Positions 18,606 to 27,534 of a stretch of DNA of 64,000 nucleotides are shown one piece after another; positions within the stretch are counted from its first letter, which is position 1; every line of letters starts with the position of its first letter. Made by a program: the position numbers and the translations under genes. Source of the stretch: an uncultured Clostridia bacterium. GTDB taxonomy: Bacteria > Bacillota > Clostridia > Oscillospirales > Acutalibacteraceae. The stretch is taken from positions 1 to 64,000 of the forward strand of contig CAMHMN010000002.1 in NCBI GenBank assembly GCA_946186245.1. Reading direction: 5' to 3'. The notes under the pieces were generated by a model. That model was not told where the DNA came from. It worked only from the letters and a program-made list of their open reading frames with translations, and made no database searches.

Positions 18606-18634
18606 AGTTTATCACATTTCTATGCGTTCGTCAA
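18606..18634 (-). promoter_or_regulatory. mntP promoter
   Basis: Minus strand TTGACG (18634-18629), 17 bases, TAAACT (18611-18606); transcription would start just before the aptamer. Confidence 0.75.
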
Positions 18635-18662
18635 GTGTTTTCGGAGAGGGAAGGTTTTTTTG

Positions 18663-18691
18663 TTGACTTGACTAAAACTAAAAAATATACT
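18663..18691 (+). promoter_or_regulatory. Asparaginase promoter
   Basis: TTGACT (18663-18668), 17 bases, TATACT (18686-18691), divergent from the mntP promoter. Confidence 0.8.
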
Positions 18692-18742
18692 AAAATAGTT
18701 TCAGCTAAATTCAGTACGGAATTAAGAAATGGAGGATTGGCC

Positions 18743-19792
18743 GTGACAACCGGAAACGGAAAAATACTGGTCGTGCTGACGGGAGGAACCATCGGCAGCA
18801 CATGCAGCGACGGAGTGAGGGAAATAGAAGGAGATTCACCTTATATATTGATTCGGGAGTTTCGCGAAAAATGCCCGGAATATGCCGGTTGCGAATTGGA
18901 AGTGGTCAATCCCTGCAGCATTCTCAGTGAAAATCTCACCTGCGACGTATGGAATACTCTTTACAAGGCCCTGAATTCGGTGGATACGGCGGCTTATGAC
19001 GGGATTATCATGACCCACGGTTCGGACACGCTGGCATATACCGCGGCTGCCATGGGAATGCTTCTGCGCCACACGGAATGCCCGATCGTGCTGACCGCCG
19101 CCGATCGCCCCGTCAATGACCCGAAGAGCAACGCCATTCCGAATTTCCGGTCGTCGGTGGACTTTATCCTCGCCGGCGGAATGAAGGGCGTATTCGTTTC
19201 CTACCGCCGGAATGCCGACGGCGCGCAAACGATTTATCTTGCCACACGGCTGCTTTCGGCCGACTGCTTTTCGGATGAATTTTCGTCCTACGACGGAGGA
19301 TGCTTCGGAACGGTGAAGGATGGAAGATTTATTCCCTCATTATCGCAGGTGAATCCCTTGCCCGATTCATTCCGCAGGAAGCTGCCGCCCATTGCCGGAG
19401 AAAACGTCGATCTCGGCGAAAAAAAGGTCATGCTGCTGCGTTCCTATCCCGGCATGGAGTATGCGGCTGTTGACCCCAGAGGATTTGCAGCGGTGGTGAA
19501 TTACGGCTACCACTGCGCGACGGCCTGCACGGTGGGGGAGAATACCTCGCTGCTTTCATTTGCCGGAAGGTGCCGTGAATGCGGCGTTCCGCTCTGGCTG
19601 GGTTCCTTCAAGCGGACGGAAAGCGAGATTTATTCCACCCAGGCCGAGATGGATGAACTCGGCATCAGACGCTTCTACGACATGTCTCCCGAAGCGGCTT
19701 ATGTCAAGGCGGTGCTTGCCTATAATCTCCCCGTCAAAAATCCGGACGAATTCATGAGCGAATGCGTCTTTTATGAGATGATAAGTCAATAA
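18743..19792 (+). CDS. L-asparaginase family amidohydrolase
   Basis: Hydrolyses asparagine to aspartate and ammonia. A 349-residue protein with the two Thr motifs of bacterial asparaginases: LTGGTIGS (nucleophile Thr) and MTHGSDTL (second catalytic Thr with Asp), plus PIVLTAADRPVND. There is no signal peptide, so it is cytoplasmic type I-like. Start is GTG 18743 after GGAGG with 7-base spacing; the upstream open frame runs back through the divergent promoter and the mntP riboswitch and is not coding. The next gene (TraX-like) starts 24 bases after its stop, so the two form an operon. Confidence 0.88.
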   Translation: MTTGNGKILVVLTGGTIGSTCSDGVREIEGDSPYILIREFREKCPEYAGCELEVVNPCSILSENLTCDVWNTLYKALNSVDTAAYDGIIMTHGSDTLAYTAAAMGMLLRHTECPIVLTAADRPVNDPKSNAIPNFRSSVDFILAGGMKGVFVSYRRNADGAQTIYLATRLLSADCFSDEFSSYDGGCFGTVKDGRFIPSLSQVNPLPDSFRRKLPPIAGENVDLGEKKVMLLRSYPGMEYAAVDPRGFAAVVNYGYHCATACTVGENTSLLSFAGRCRECGVPLWLGSFKRTESEIYSTQAEMDELGIRRFYDMSPEAAYVKAVLAYNLPVKNPDEFMSECVFYEMISQ

Positions 19793-19816
19793 ACGGTTGA
19801 AAGGGCTGGTGAAAGA

Positions 19817-20701
19817 ATGAGCGATAGCATCTTTACAGAACAAGGCAATGTGAAACGACTTGATACAAAATTCAACGCCGACATGCTGAAAACGCTGGCG
19901 ATGATCATCATGCTGACCGACCACATCGGCGCGTTTCTGATTGAGCAGAGCGATCCCCTCTACTGGCCGCTGCGTACGGTTGGAAGACTGGCGTTTCCGA
20001 TCTTCTGCTTCCTGATTGCGGAAGGGGCGTATTATACACGCTCCATGCCGAAATATCTGGCAAGCCTTGCGGCGTTTGCCCTGATCAGTACGCCTCCCTA
20101 CAATCTGGTACACGGCAGTCCGTGGAATTCGCCTGACAATGTCAACGTGTTCTTTACATTGTTTTTTGGATTGGCGGCGATTTATTCCATCAGCGGTCTG
20201 CCGCAGGCGGTTTTCCGCAGGCTGGGCAAATTCAAGCTGGCCGAGAACAAAACGGCGTGTGTGATTTTCGGGCTGCCGCTGTGTGCACTTTGTTATTACG
20301 CGGCGTACTGGATGGACACCGATTACGGCGAGTACGGAGTGGCGGCGATACTGATTTTCTGGCTGCTGAGAAAGCGTCCGGTGGAAGCCTGGATCAGCTT
20401 CAGCCTGATGACATTTGTTTTCTTCTGTTTCTTTATCGTAAGCAGGAATGAAGCCGGCGGGACGGAATACCTCCGGATCAATCTGTACAATGTCGCGACG
20501 GAACTGGTGAATAAACCGGGAGCGGGTCTGTATTATTATATGCAGAAGCAGATTTACGCCTCGCTGGCAGCGATCCCCTGTCTTCTCTACAACGGAAAAA
20601 GAGGGGACAAGAGAGGAAAGGGCGTCAAATATCTCTTCTACGCGTTCTATCCGGTACATCTGTGGGCCATCTGGTTCGTGCAGCTTGCCCTCAACCAATG
20701 A
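19817..20701 (+). CDS. TraX family membrane protein
   Basis: A 294-residue protein with about eight hydrophobic segments. The start of the domain (NADMLKTLAMIIMLTDHIGA) and the LRTVGRLAFPIFCFLIAEG segment are hallmarks of the TraX family, related to acyltransferase 3 enzymes. TraX of plasmid F acetylates pilin, but chromosomal Firmicute copies are widespread with unknown substrates. There are no conjugation genes nearby, so a transfer role is unlikely. It follows asparaginase closely and shares its terminator. Confidence 0.85.
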   Translation: MSDSIFTEQGNVKRLDTKFNADMLKTLAMIIMLTDHIGAFLIEQSDPLYWPLRTVGRLAFPIFCFLIAEGAYYTRSMPKYLASLAAFALISTPPYNLVHGSPWNSPDNVNVFFTLFFGLAAIYSISGLPQAVFRRLGKFKLAENKTACVIFGLPLCALCYYAAYWMDTDYGEYGVAAILIFWLLRKRPVEAWISFSLMTFVFFCFFIVSRNEAGGTEYLRINLYNVATELVNKPGAGLYYYMQKQIYASLAAIPCLLYNGKRGDKRGKGVKYLFYAFYPVHLWAIWFVQLALNQ

Positions 20702-20721
20702 TTTCATTTCTATCATAAAAC

Positions 20722-20770
20722 AATGCCCTGCCATGTGGAATTGAATCCGCAGCGCAGGGCATCTTTTTAT
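20722..20770. terminator. Terminator between TraX-like gene and rex
   Basis: ATGCCCTGC...GCAGGGCAT stem with a T5 tail on the plus strand. On the minus strand the tail is weaker but it may serve rex too. Confidence 0.85.
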
Positions 20771-20802
20771 TCTTATGTGATGGATTCGGGAAATGATCGG
20801 AA

Positions 20803-21456
20803 TCATTCCGCGCCGTCCGATCTTCTTTGTTCGGTCATGCAGCAGCAAAGTGTCATCAGGCTGTCGTTAAGATGGACGTTTTCGGTCACCACATCCCCGT
20901 ACTTCATGGAAAGGTCATAGTGACTGAAATTCCAGAAGCCGCGTACGCCGCACTGATAGAGAATATCGGCGACCTGCTCTGCGCTGTCCTTCGGCAGGCA
21001 GAGGAAGGCGGCGTCCACCTTGTGAGATTGGCAGTATTCCGCAAGGGAATCCACGTCGCGCACGGCAATTCCGTTGATGGAGGTACCGATGATTTCGGGA
21101 TTCTTGTCGAATACAGCCTTGAGTTCAAAGCCCCTCGATGCGAAATCCACATGATTGAGGATGGCACGCCCCAGATTTCCCGCGCCCAGCAGAACGGCGG
21201 AGTAGCGGCTGTCCAGCCCTAAGATGCTGCTCAGCTCGTCAAACAGCTTGGGTACGTCGTAGCCGTAGCCCTGCTGTCCGAAGCCGCCGAAGCAATTGAG
21301 ATCCTGCCGTATCTGTGAGGCGGAAGCGCCCATCTTTTCGGCGAGCGCCTGCGAGGAAATGCGGTAAATGCCGTTGTTTTTGAGTTCAAGCAGAAATCTG
21401 TAGTAACGGGGAAGCCTGCGCACCACCGACATTGAAATTTTCTTGTTTTTTGACAT
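20803..21456 (-). CDS. rex: Redox-sensing transcriptional repressor Rex
   Basis: A 217-residue repressor that senses the NADH/NAD+ ratio. N-terminal winged helix (RRLPRYYRFLLELKNNGIYR, SASQIRQDLNCFGGFGQQGYGY) followed by a Rossmann NAD(H)-binding domain (VLLGAGNLGRAILNH) and a C-terminal swapped helix. Rex binds TTGTTAANNNNTTAACAA; exactly this site covers the adhE promoter at 28.75 kb. It starts 27 bases after acn, so acn-rex are one operon. ATG after GGGGAGA. Confidence 0.95.
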   Translation of the reverse strand: MSKNKKISMSVVRRLPRYYRFLLELKNNGIYRISSQALAEKMGASASQIRQDLNCFGGFGQQGYGYDVPKLFDELSSILGLDSRYSAVLLGAGNLGRAILNHVDFASRGFELKAVFDKNPEIIGTSINGIAVRDVDSLAEYCQSHKVDAAFLCLPKDSAEQVADILYQCGVRGFWNFSHYDLSMKYGDVVTENVHLNDSLMTLCCCMTEQRRSDGAE

Positions 21457-21483
21457 GATATTTCAATCTCCCCAGAACCGTTT

Positions 21484-23415
21484 TTACTTCACGCTTTCCC
21501 TTGTGTAGTCCAGCAGACCGCCGGCAAGGATGATGTCGCGCTGGCGATCCGAGATGGCGCATGTCACCTTGAAGGAAGTGCCTTTGGTCCTGTTGACCAC
21601 CGTGATTTCGGATTTGCCGAGAAGCTCACGGATATCGGGTATTTCCAGCTCGTCCATCTGGTCAATGGTGTCGTAATCGGCTTCATTTGCGAAGGTCAGC
21701 GGAACAATGCCGGCATTGACGAGGTTGGCGAGATGAATGCGGGCGAAGGATTTCACGATGACCGCCTTGATACCCAGATAGAGCGGGACCAGCGCGGCGT
21801 GTTCGCGGGAAGAACCCTGGCCGTAGTTGCTGCCGCCGATGATGATTCCCTTGCCTTCCGCGCGGCATCTCTCGGGGAACTGCTCGTCGCACACGGCGAA
21901 GCAGAAGTTCGAGAGGAAGGGAATATTGGAGCGATAGGGGAGAATCTTCGCGCCGGCGGGCATGATGTGGTCGGTGGTGATGTTGTCGCCGACTTTGAGC
22001 AATGCCTTGGCGGAGATGGCTTCCGGCAGCGGTTCGCTGGTGGGGAAGGGCTTGATATTCGGACCGCGGAGGATTTTGACGGAATCCATTTCTTCCACGG
22101 GAGCGGGAGGAACGATCATGTTGTCGTTGATCAGGAAATGCTCCGGCATGGGAATTTCCACCGCCTCGCCCAGTTCACGCGCGTCGGAAAATACGCCGGC
22201 GATGGCGGATACGGCAGCTGTTTCGGGCGAAACGAGATAGATCTGACCGTCCTTTGTGCCGGAACGGCCTTCAAAATTGCGGTTGAAGGTGCGCAGGGAA
22301 ATACCCTTGGAATTGGGGGACTGACCCATGCCGATGCAAGGGCCGCAGGCACATTCGAGAATTCTCGCGCCGGCCGCGATGATGTCGGCGAGAGCGCCGT
22401 TGGCGGCGAGCATGTTGTAGACCTGCTTGGAACCGGGGGCAATGCCGAGGCTGACGTCGGGATGAACCGTCTTGCCCTTGAGGATGTGAGCCACACGCAT
22501 GAGGTCGAGGTAACTGGAATTGGTGCAGGAGCCGATGAGCACCTGATCGATCTTCTGTCCCTTCAGCTCGTCGATGGTCTTTACGTTGTCGGGCATGTGG
22601 GGAGCGGCTGCCATCGGGCCAAGCTCGCTGAGATTGATTCCCAGAATCTCGTCGTAATGCGCGTCGTCGTCAGGCTTCAGCTCGGTCCAGTCGGCTTCTC
22701 TGCCCTGTGCCTTGAGGAAGGCTTTGGTGGTTTCATCCGACGGGAAGACGGAAGTGGTGGCGCCGAGTTCGGCCCCCATGTTGGTGATGGTGGCTCTCTC
22801 CGGCACGGAAAGTGTCTTCACGCCTTCGCCGCCGTATTCGATGATCTTGCCTACGCCGCCTTTGACCGACATTCTGCGCAGCACTTCCAGAATGATGTCC
22901 TTCGCGGAAACCCAGGGGGAGAGCTTGCCGGTCAGATTGATGCGCACCATTTTGGGCATGGTGATGTAATAGGTGCCGCCGCCCATGGCGACCGCCACGT
23001 CCAGTCCGCCTGCACCCATGGCCAGCATACCGATGCCGCCGCCTGTGGGGGTATGGCTGTCGGAGCCGATGAGGGTCTTGCCGGGAATGCCGAAGCGCTC
23101 CAGGTGAACCTGATGGCAGATGCCGTTGCCCGGACGGGAGAAGTAAATGCCGTGCTTTTTTGCGACGCTCTGAATGAACCGGTGATCGTCGGCGTTTTCA
23201 AAGCCGGTCTGGAGGGTGTTGTGATCGATGTAAGCCACCGAGCGCTCGGTCTTGACTCTCGGCACGCCCATGGCCTCGAATTCGAGGTAAGCCATGGTGC
23301 CGGTGGCGTCCTGTGTGAGCGTCTGGTCGATTCTCAGACCGATGTCGGTGCCCTGCACCATTTCGCCCTCGACGAGGTGAGCCTTGATGATTTTTTCAGC
23401 TATCGTATAACCCAT
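21484..23415 (-). CDS. Aconitate hydratase
   Basis: Interconverts citrate and isocitrate for glutamate precursor synthesis. A 643-residue single-chain enzyme with the aconitase core (GSDSHTPTGGG, GSCTNSSYLDLM and CACGPCIGMG holding the three [4Fe-4S] cysteines) and a C-terminal swivel domain (GGSNYGQGSSREHAAL). The length is that of the shorter bacterial/mitochondrial-type enzyme common in Clostridia, not the 850-900 residue AcnA/AcnB. I chose ATG 23415 (MGYTIAEKI) after AAAGGAG; the frame extends upstream without another ribosome site. It precedes rex in an operon, which couples expression of the redox sensor to a carbon-pathway gene. Confidence 0.92.
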   Translation of the reverse strand: MGYTIAEKIIKAHLVEGEMVQGTDIGLRIDQTLTQDATGTMAYLEFEAMGVPRVKTERSVAYIDHNTLQTGFENADDHRFIQSVAKKHGIYFSRPGNGICHQVHLERFGIPGKTLIGSDSHTPTGGGIGMLAMGAGGLDVAVAMGGGTYYITMPKMVRINLTGKLSPWVSAKDIILEVLRRMSVKGGVGKIIEYGGEGVKTLSVPERATITNMGAELGATTSVFPSDETTKAFLKAQGREADWTELKPDDDAHYDEILGINLSELGPMAAAPHMPDNVKTIDELKGQKIDQVLIGSCTNSSYLDLMRVAHILKGKTVHPDVSLGIAPGSKQVYNMLAANGALADIIAAGARILECACGPCIGMGQSPNSKGISLRTFNRNFEGRSGTKDGQIYLVSPETAAVSAIAGVFSDARELGEAVEIPMPEHFLINDNMIVPPAPVEEMDSVKILRGPNIKPFPTSEPLPEAISAKALLKVGDNITTDHIMPAGAKILPYRSNIPFLSNFCFAVCDEQFPERCRAEGKGIIIGGSNYGQGSSREHAALVPLYLGIKAVIVKSFARIHLANLVNAGIVPLTFANEADYDTIDQMDELEIPDIRELLGKSEITVVNRTKGTSFKVTCAISDRQRDIILAGGLLDYTRESVK

Positions 23416-23546
23416 TTGCCAAAAACTCCTTTGTGACGGACCTGCTGAATTAGCCGGTTCACGCACCGCTCAAAGAGTTGTCCATTCGGCGCGGAATGGT
23501 CGGCTGCGTCAATTTCAGCATGTCCTTTAGTTTAGTTACATAAAGT

Positions 23547-23575
23547 ATTATCTATCATTTCTGGCGATTTGTCAA
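23547..23575 (-). promoter_or_regulatory. acn-rex promoter
   Basis: Minus strand TTGACA (23575-23570), 17 bases, GATAAT (23552-23547). No Rex operator is seen here. Confidence 0.7.
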
Positions 23576-23625
23576 TGTTTTAACGAAAAATTCATGCATA
23601 ACCCGGACATGGCATGAATATCTAT

Positions 23626-23654
23626 TTGACAGAAATCAAAAGAAGTGCTAAAAT
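23626..23654 (+). promoter_or_regulatory. Promoter of the SPOCS-LysM gene
   Basis: TTGACA (23626-23631), 17 bases, TAAAAT (23649-23654): vegetative-type, unlike the SigE/SigK promoters expected of a spore coat gene. Confidence 0.7.
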
Positions 23655-23683
23655 GCGGCACTTCCCCAAAAGGAGAGAAGCTC

Positions 23684-25219
23684 ATGGAATGTAAAGCTGC
23701 GGGCGAATCGGTATTCGCCAAGGACGTTATCTTTGAGGGCAATTGCGAACAGGCGGTGGACACCGAGCTGACGCTGCCCGATTACTGCCCGGACATCGGC
23801 AGGCTGCTCAAATGCCGCCTGATTCCGATGATCACCTCGCGTCAGGTGAATTTCGATTCGCTGGTGGTGGAAGGAAACGCGAGAATATCGGTGGTGTATC
23901 TCGACGACCGCGACAAGAAGATACGCTGCTGTGAGAGAGATTACCAATTCAAGGCGAGCGTACCTTATGAAGATACCGCCGAGAATGTCAGGCTGCTGGC
24001 CGACGCCCGTGTCGATTATGTCAACTGCCGTGCGCTGAGCCAGCGCAAGCTGGATATACACGGGGCATTCACGGTGCATATGACGGCGGTCTGCCGCAGA
24101 GAGAACGAGCTTGTCACCGATGTGGAAGGCGACGGACTTCGGCTGCGCAGGGAATCCCGTGAAATCAGCGATCTTGTCTGCTGCACACATACCGGCTTTG
24201 AACTCAGCGAAGCCATCGAACTGAGCGAAGGCAAGCCGCCCATTTCCTCCATTATCCGCACCAAGGCAGTCATCTGCGCCGAGGAAACGGAGTGCATTCC
24301 CGGCAAGCTGACCGTCAAAGGGAGCGCGCTGTTCACGATGGTCTATTGCACGGAGCAGGACAGCGATCCCGACCGCATGGAATATGTTATTCCGTTCAGC
24401 CAGTTCTTTGATCTTCCGGGAGTGGACGAAAGCTGCCAGTTCGACATTGCGCTGAACTGTGACATGCTGGAAGTTTCTCCCCGCACCGATTCCGACGGGG
24501 AATATCGCAGAGTGGATGTGGATCTCGGCGTGTCGGCGGATATCAGGGTCTACCGCGACAGAGAAGCCTCCTGGGTAAGCGACGCCTATTCGGTGGATTA
24601 CGAGCTCAACTGCGTCAGAAAGCAGGTCAGACTGGAAAGGCTCTGCGGAACGGCGTCGGATACCCCTGTGATCAGGCAGTCGCTTGAGCTGGGGGATATC
24701 AAGATAGAAAAAGTCTGCGATCTGTGGGCAGATGTGGCTGACAGCCGCGAGGTTTACCGGGACGGCAAGACGGTTGTCACCGGCAATATGGCGGTGTGCA
24801 TGATGATACGCGACCCTTCCAGGGGCGTTGTCTACAGCGAGAAAAACGCCCGGTTTGAATGTGCCCTTGCCCAGCCCTCCTGCGGGCAGAATGTCCGTCC
24901 GGAATGTACGGCAGTGGTCAGATCCTGCGGATACACCGTTTCGGGCGACAGCAAGCTGGAAATTCAGGCGGAACTCTGTGTTCGCAGCTCTCTCTATGAG
25001 GATATTGCGGCGCGGCAGATCTGTTCCGTCGAGCTGGATGAAAGCCGTCCCAAGTCCCCCGATAACCGTCCGGCAGCCGTTCTGTATTTTGCCGAGCCGG
25101 GTGAGGAACTGTGGAATATCGCCCGCGAGTACAATTCCTCGGTGGAATCCATTCAGCTCGACAACGGCATAGAAGGCGACGCCGTGGAGGAAAGCCGACT
25201 GCTGATTGTCACGGCGTAA
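23684..25219 (+). CDS. SPOCS (DUF3794) and LysM domain protein
   Basis: A 511-residue soluble protein. Several DUF3794/SPOCS repeats (PDYCPDIGRLLKCR early; then segments around ISSIIRTKAVICAEE and VIRQSLELGDIKIEKV) precede a C-terminal LysM-like motif (EPGEELWNIAREYNSSVESI). The family contains SafA-interacting and coat-like proteins of endospore formers, and the LysM domain would bind peptidoglycan. There is no signal peptide, as is usual for mother-cell proteins that coat the forespore. It lies upstream of spoIVA, separated by 247 bases. The promoter looks vegetative, so expression outside sporulation is possible. ATG after AAAGGAGAG. Confidence 0.82.
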   Translation: MECKAAGESVFAKDVIFEGNCEQAVDTELTLPDYCPDIGRLLKCRLIPMITSRQVNFDSLVVEGNARISVVYLDDRDKKIRCCERDYQFKASVPYEDTAENVRLLADARVDYVNCRALSQRKLDIHGAFTVHMTAVCRRENELVTDVEGDGLRLRRESREISDLVCCTHTGFELSEAIELSEGKPPISSIIRTKAVICAEETECIPGKLTVKGSALFTMVYCTEQDSDPDRMEYVIPFSQFFDLPGVDESCQFDIALNCDMLEVSPRTDSDGEYRRVDVDLGVSADIRVYRDREASWVSDAYSVDYELNCVRKQVRLERLCGTASDTPVIRQSLELGDIKIEKVCDLWADVADSREVYRDGKTVVTGNMAVCMMIRDPSRGVVYSEKNARFECALAQPSCGQNVRPECTAVVRSCGYTVSGDSKLEIQAELCVRSSLYEDIAARQICSVELDESRPKSPDNRPAAVLYFAEPGEELWNIAREYNSSVESIQLDNGIEGDAVEESRLLIVTA

Positions 25220-25466
25220 ATCTTCTGGTAGGAGAGCGCGCAGCCCCAATAATGGGAGCCCAGGGGGTCTGGACCTCCTGGCAGGGGTCTGGGGGCATCG
25301 CCCATCGCTTCAACGTGCTTGGAAAAAACAGGCTTGGGCGCAACCAATAAGGTGAAAATCCAGATATCCCTTGCTCCGAGCGCAGAAACAACTTGCAAGT
25401 ATCCAGTTTTACGCTATGATTAAAGTTTTACAATCGGTTAAAAAACAATTCCCGGAAGGAGAGCGC

Positions 25467-26954
25467 ATGAAAAACATGGGAGATACCAAAATCTACAGAG
25501 ACATCGCCGAACGTACCGGCGGCGATATATATATAGGTGTGATCGGCCCGGTGAGGACGGGCAAATCCACCTTCATCAAGCAGTTTATGGAAACGCTGGT
25601 CATTCCCAACATGAGCAGCAAGTACAAGGTGGAACGCGCCACCGACGAAATGCCGCAGTCGGCAGCCGGACGCACCATCATGACCACCGAGCCGAAATTC
25701 ATTCCTGAGGAAGCCATAGAAATCAGCCTGGACGATACGGCTTCCTTCCGGGTGAGAATGATCGACTGTGTGGGCTACATCGTGCCGTCATCCCTGGGCT
25801 ATATCGAGAACAACGCGCCCCGTATGGTCAAAACACCGTGGTATGACGAGGAGATTCCCTTCAATCTCGCCGCGGAAATCGGCACCCGCAAGGTCATCAC
25901 GGAACATTCCACCATCGGTCTGGTGGTCACCACCGACGGCAGCATCAGCGACATTCCCCGCGATGAATACGAGGAAGCGGAAGAACGTGTTATCAACGAG
26001 CTCAAGGAAATCAAGAAGCCTTTCGCCGTGCTGCTCAACTGCGCCGACCCGACCAAGGAAGAATGCATCGAGCTTGCGGAAAGGCTGACTGTCAAATACG
26101 GTGTGCCGGTCATGGCGGTCAACTGCCAGGAAATCACCGAGAGCGAGATTCAGGGCGTGCTTTCGGAAGTGCTGTATGAATTTCCGCTGCGCTCGGTCGC
26201 CATTGACATGCCGGGCTGGATCAATTCCCTCGACCGCGACCACTGGCTGAGAACCGACATAATGACTACCATCCGCTCGGCAGCCAAGGGAATCCGCCGC
26301 ATCAGGGAGATGGACCGCCTTGTGTCGGCACTTTCCGAGAACCAGTATGTGACAAGCGCCGTGACCCGCAGTATCGATCTGGGCACGGGCAAGACGCGTG
26401 TCAGAGTGGAATTCCGGCCGGAGCTGTTTTACCAGATCATCGGAGAAAAGACGGGACTTCAGATCAGAAACGAAGCCGACCTGATGAATTCCATCGCGGA
26501 GCTGGCGGCCATCAAGACCAGGTACGACAAGCTGAGCGACGCGTTGGACGAGGTGGAACGCACGGGCTACGGCATTGTGATGCCTTCGATGGACGAACTG
26601 ACGCTGGAAGAACCGGAACTTATGCGCCAGGGAGGCAGGTACGGCGTTCGGCTGACCGCTTCGGCGCCTTCGCTCCATATCGTCAAGACCAACATCACCA
26701 CCGAGGTCGCGCCGATTGTCGGTTCGGAGAAGCAGTCGGAGGATCTGGTGAAGTACCTGCTGCGCGGCTTTGAGGAGGAGCCTTCTTCCATCTGGCAGTC
26801 CAATATCTTCGGCAAATCGCTGCACGAGCTTGTCAATGAAGGGCTTCACAACAAGCTGAGCAAAATGCCGATGGACGCACGGGACAAAATGCGTGAAACC
26901 ATTGAACGCATTATCAACGAGGGCTGCAGCGGACTGATCTGTATTATTTTGTGA
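25467..26954 (+). CDS. spoIVA: Stage IV sporulation protein A
   Basis: The 495-residue morphogenetic ATPase that polymerises on the forespore outer membrane as the base of the coat. A TRAFAC GTPase-like domain that hydrolyses ATP lies at the N-terminus (Walker A GPVRTGKST, then the DCVGY switch). A middle domain and the conserved short C-terminus ending in GLICIIL follow; the end is needed for anchoring by SpoVM. ATG 25467 follows AAGGAGAGC; longer in-frame starts lie in non-coding sequence. The length equals the Bacillus protein. Strong evidence that the organism forms, or recently formed, endospores. Confidence 0.97.
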   Translation: MKNMGDTKIYRDIAERTGGDIYIGVIGPVRTGKSTFIKQFMETLVIPNMSSKYKVERATDEMPQSAAGRTIMTTEPKFIPEEAIEISLDDTASFRVRMIDCVGYIVPSSLGYIENNAPRMVKTPWYDEEIPFNLAAEIGTRKVITEHSTIGLVVTTDGSISDIPRDEYEEAEERVINELKEIKKPFAVLLNCADPTKEECIELAERLTVKYGVPVMAVNCQEITESEIQGVLSEVLYEFPLRSVAIDMPGWINSLDRDHWLRTDIMTTIRSAAKGIRRIREMDRLVSALSENQYVTSAVTRSIDLGTGKTRVRVEFRPELFYQIIGEKTGLQIRNEADLMNSIAELAAIKTRYDKLSDALDEVERTGYGIVMPSMDELTLEEPELMRQGGRYGVRLTASAPSLHIVKTNITTEVAPIVGSEKQSEDLVKYLLRGFEEEPSSIWQSNIFGKSLHELVNEGLHNKLSKMPMDARDKMRETIERIINEGCSGLICIIL

Positions 26955-26978
26955 TTATTTGTTGTAAATATGATAAAG

Positions 26979-27024
26979 CGCGGAGACGATCGTCATTTTC
27001 CCGGTCGTCTCCGCGTAGTTTTTG
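26979..27024 (+). terminator. spoIVA terminator
   Basis: CGCGGAGACGATCG / CGGTCGTCTCCGCG stem with a T5 tail. Confidence 0.9.
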
Positions 27025-27534
27025 TCGAATCAAAGAAAAGGAATTTATGCAGCTGCACAAAAGAATTGAATCGTCCGCCGACATGGCCCGAGCTGCTTTC
27101 TGATCACACATTATTTCGATGAAAAGATAATTCAAATATAATTGTGATTATTTTTGTGCAAAATCAAGACGAATTACGCAAAGAAAATCACAAAAGCAAT
27201 AACGAGACAAATTGCATACATATAAGATGTATTGAACCATAAATTATGTTTGCAATTCATATTTTCTGATAGAAATTTTTGTTTCTATTGACGCTGTGTT
27301 ACATATTTTCCAAAATAGAAAAAAGAAGCACATCCATTTGCAGCAGACGATTCATAAATGGTGTGAAAATACAAATATTCCCTGAAACGGAAAATTACCG
27401 TCGGAAAATATTGAAAAACGCCGCATCCTGTGGTAGCATTATTCACGGTAGGATTCGTCGACGGAATATTGCCGCAAGCACAGAATAGTCTTTGTTTGTA
27501 ACCTGATAATAAAATTTTAGTGGAGATGCATGCT
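27025..27534. other. Gene-free AT-rich gap before the Spo0A-like gene
   Basis: About 510 bases with no convincing gene. The short frame at 27279-27488 lacks a ribosome site and has no coding character. A possible promoter TTGAAA (27411-27416), 17 bases, TAGCAT (27434-27439) may serve the Spo0A-like gene. A TTTGTCGAAT sequence, like an 0A box, lies at 27021-27030. Confidence 0.4.

Noticed and set aside
18569..18742. N-terminal extension of the asparaginase frame
   Set aside because: It covers the divergent promoters and the Mn2+ riboswitch; GTG 18743 has the proper ribosome site.
19817..20701. TraX homology as a sign of a conjugative element
   Set aside because: No relaxase, coupling protein, integrase or att-like repeats nearby; chromosomal TraX-like genes are common in Firmicutes.
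25220..25466. Purine-rich GGGGTCTGGGGGCATCGCCC block as a possible ncRNA or repeat
   Set aside because: No clear stem-loop series or second copy in the window; left as intergenic sequence.
27021..27030. 0A-box-like TGTCGAA sites (also near 32385 and 47302)
   Set aside because: A 7-base motif is expected several times in 64 kb by chance; positions are not consistent relative to promoters.
27279..27488. Possible 69-codon gene before the Spo0A-like gene
   Set aside because: No ribosome site, basic random-looking translation, A+T-rich gap.
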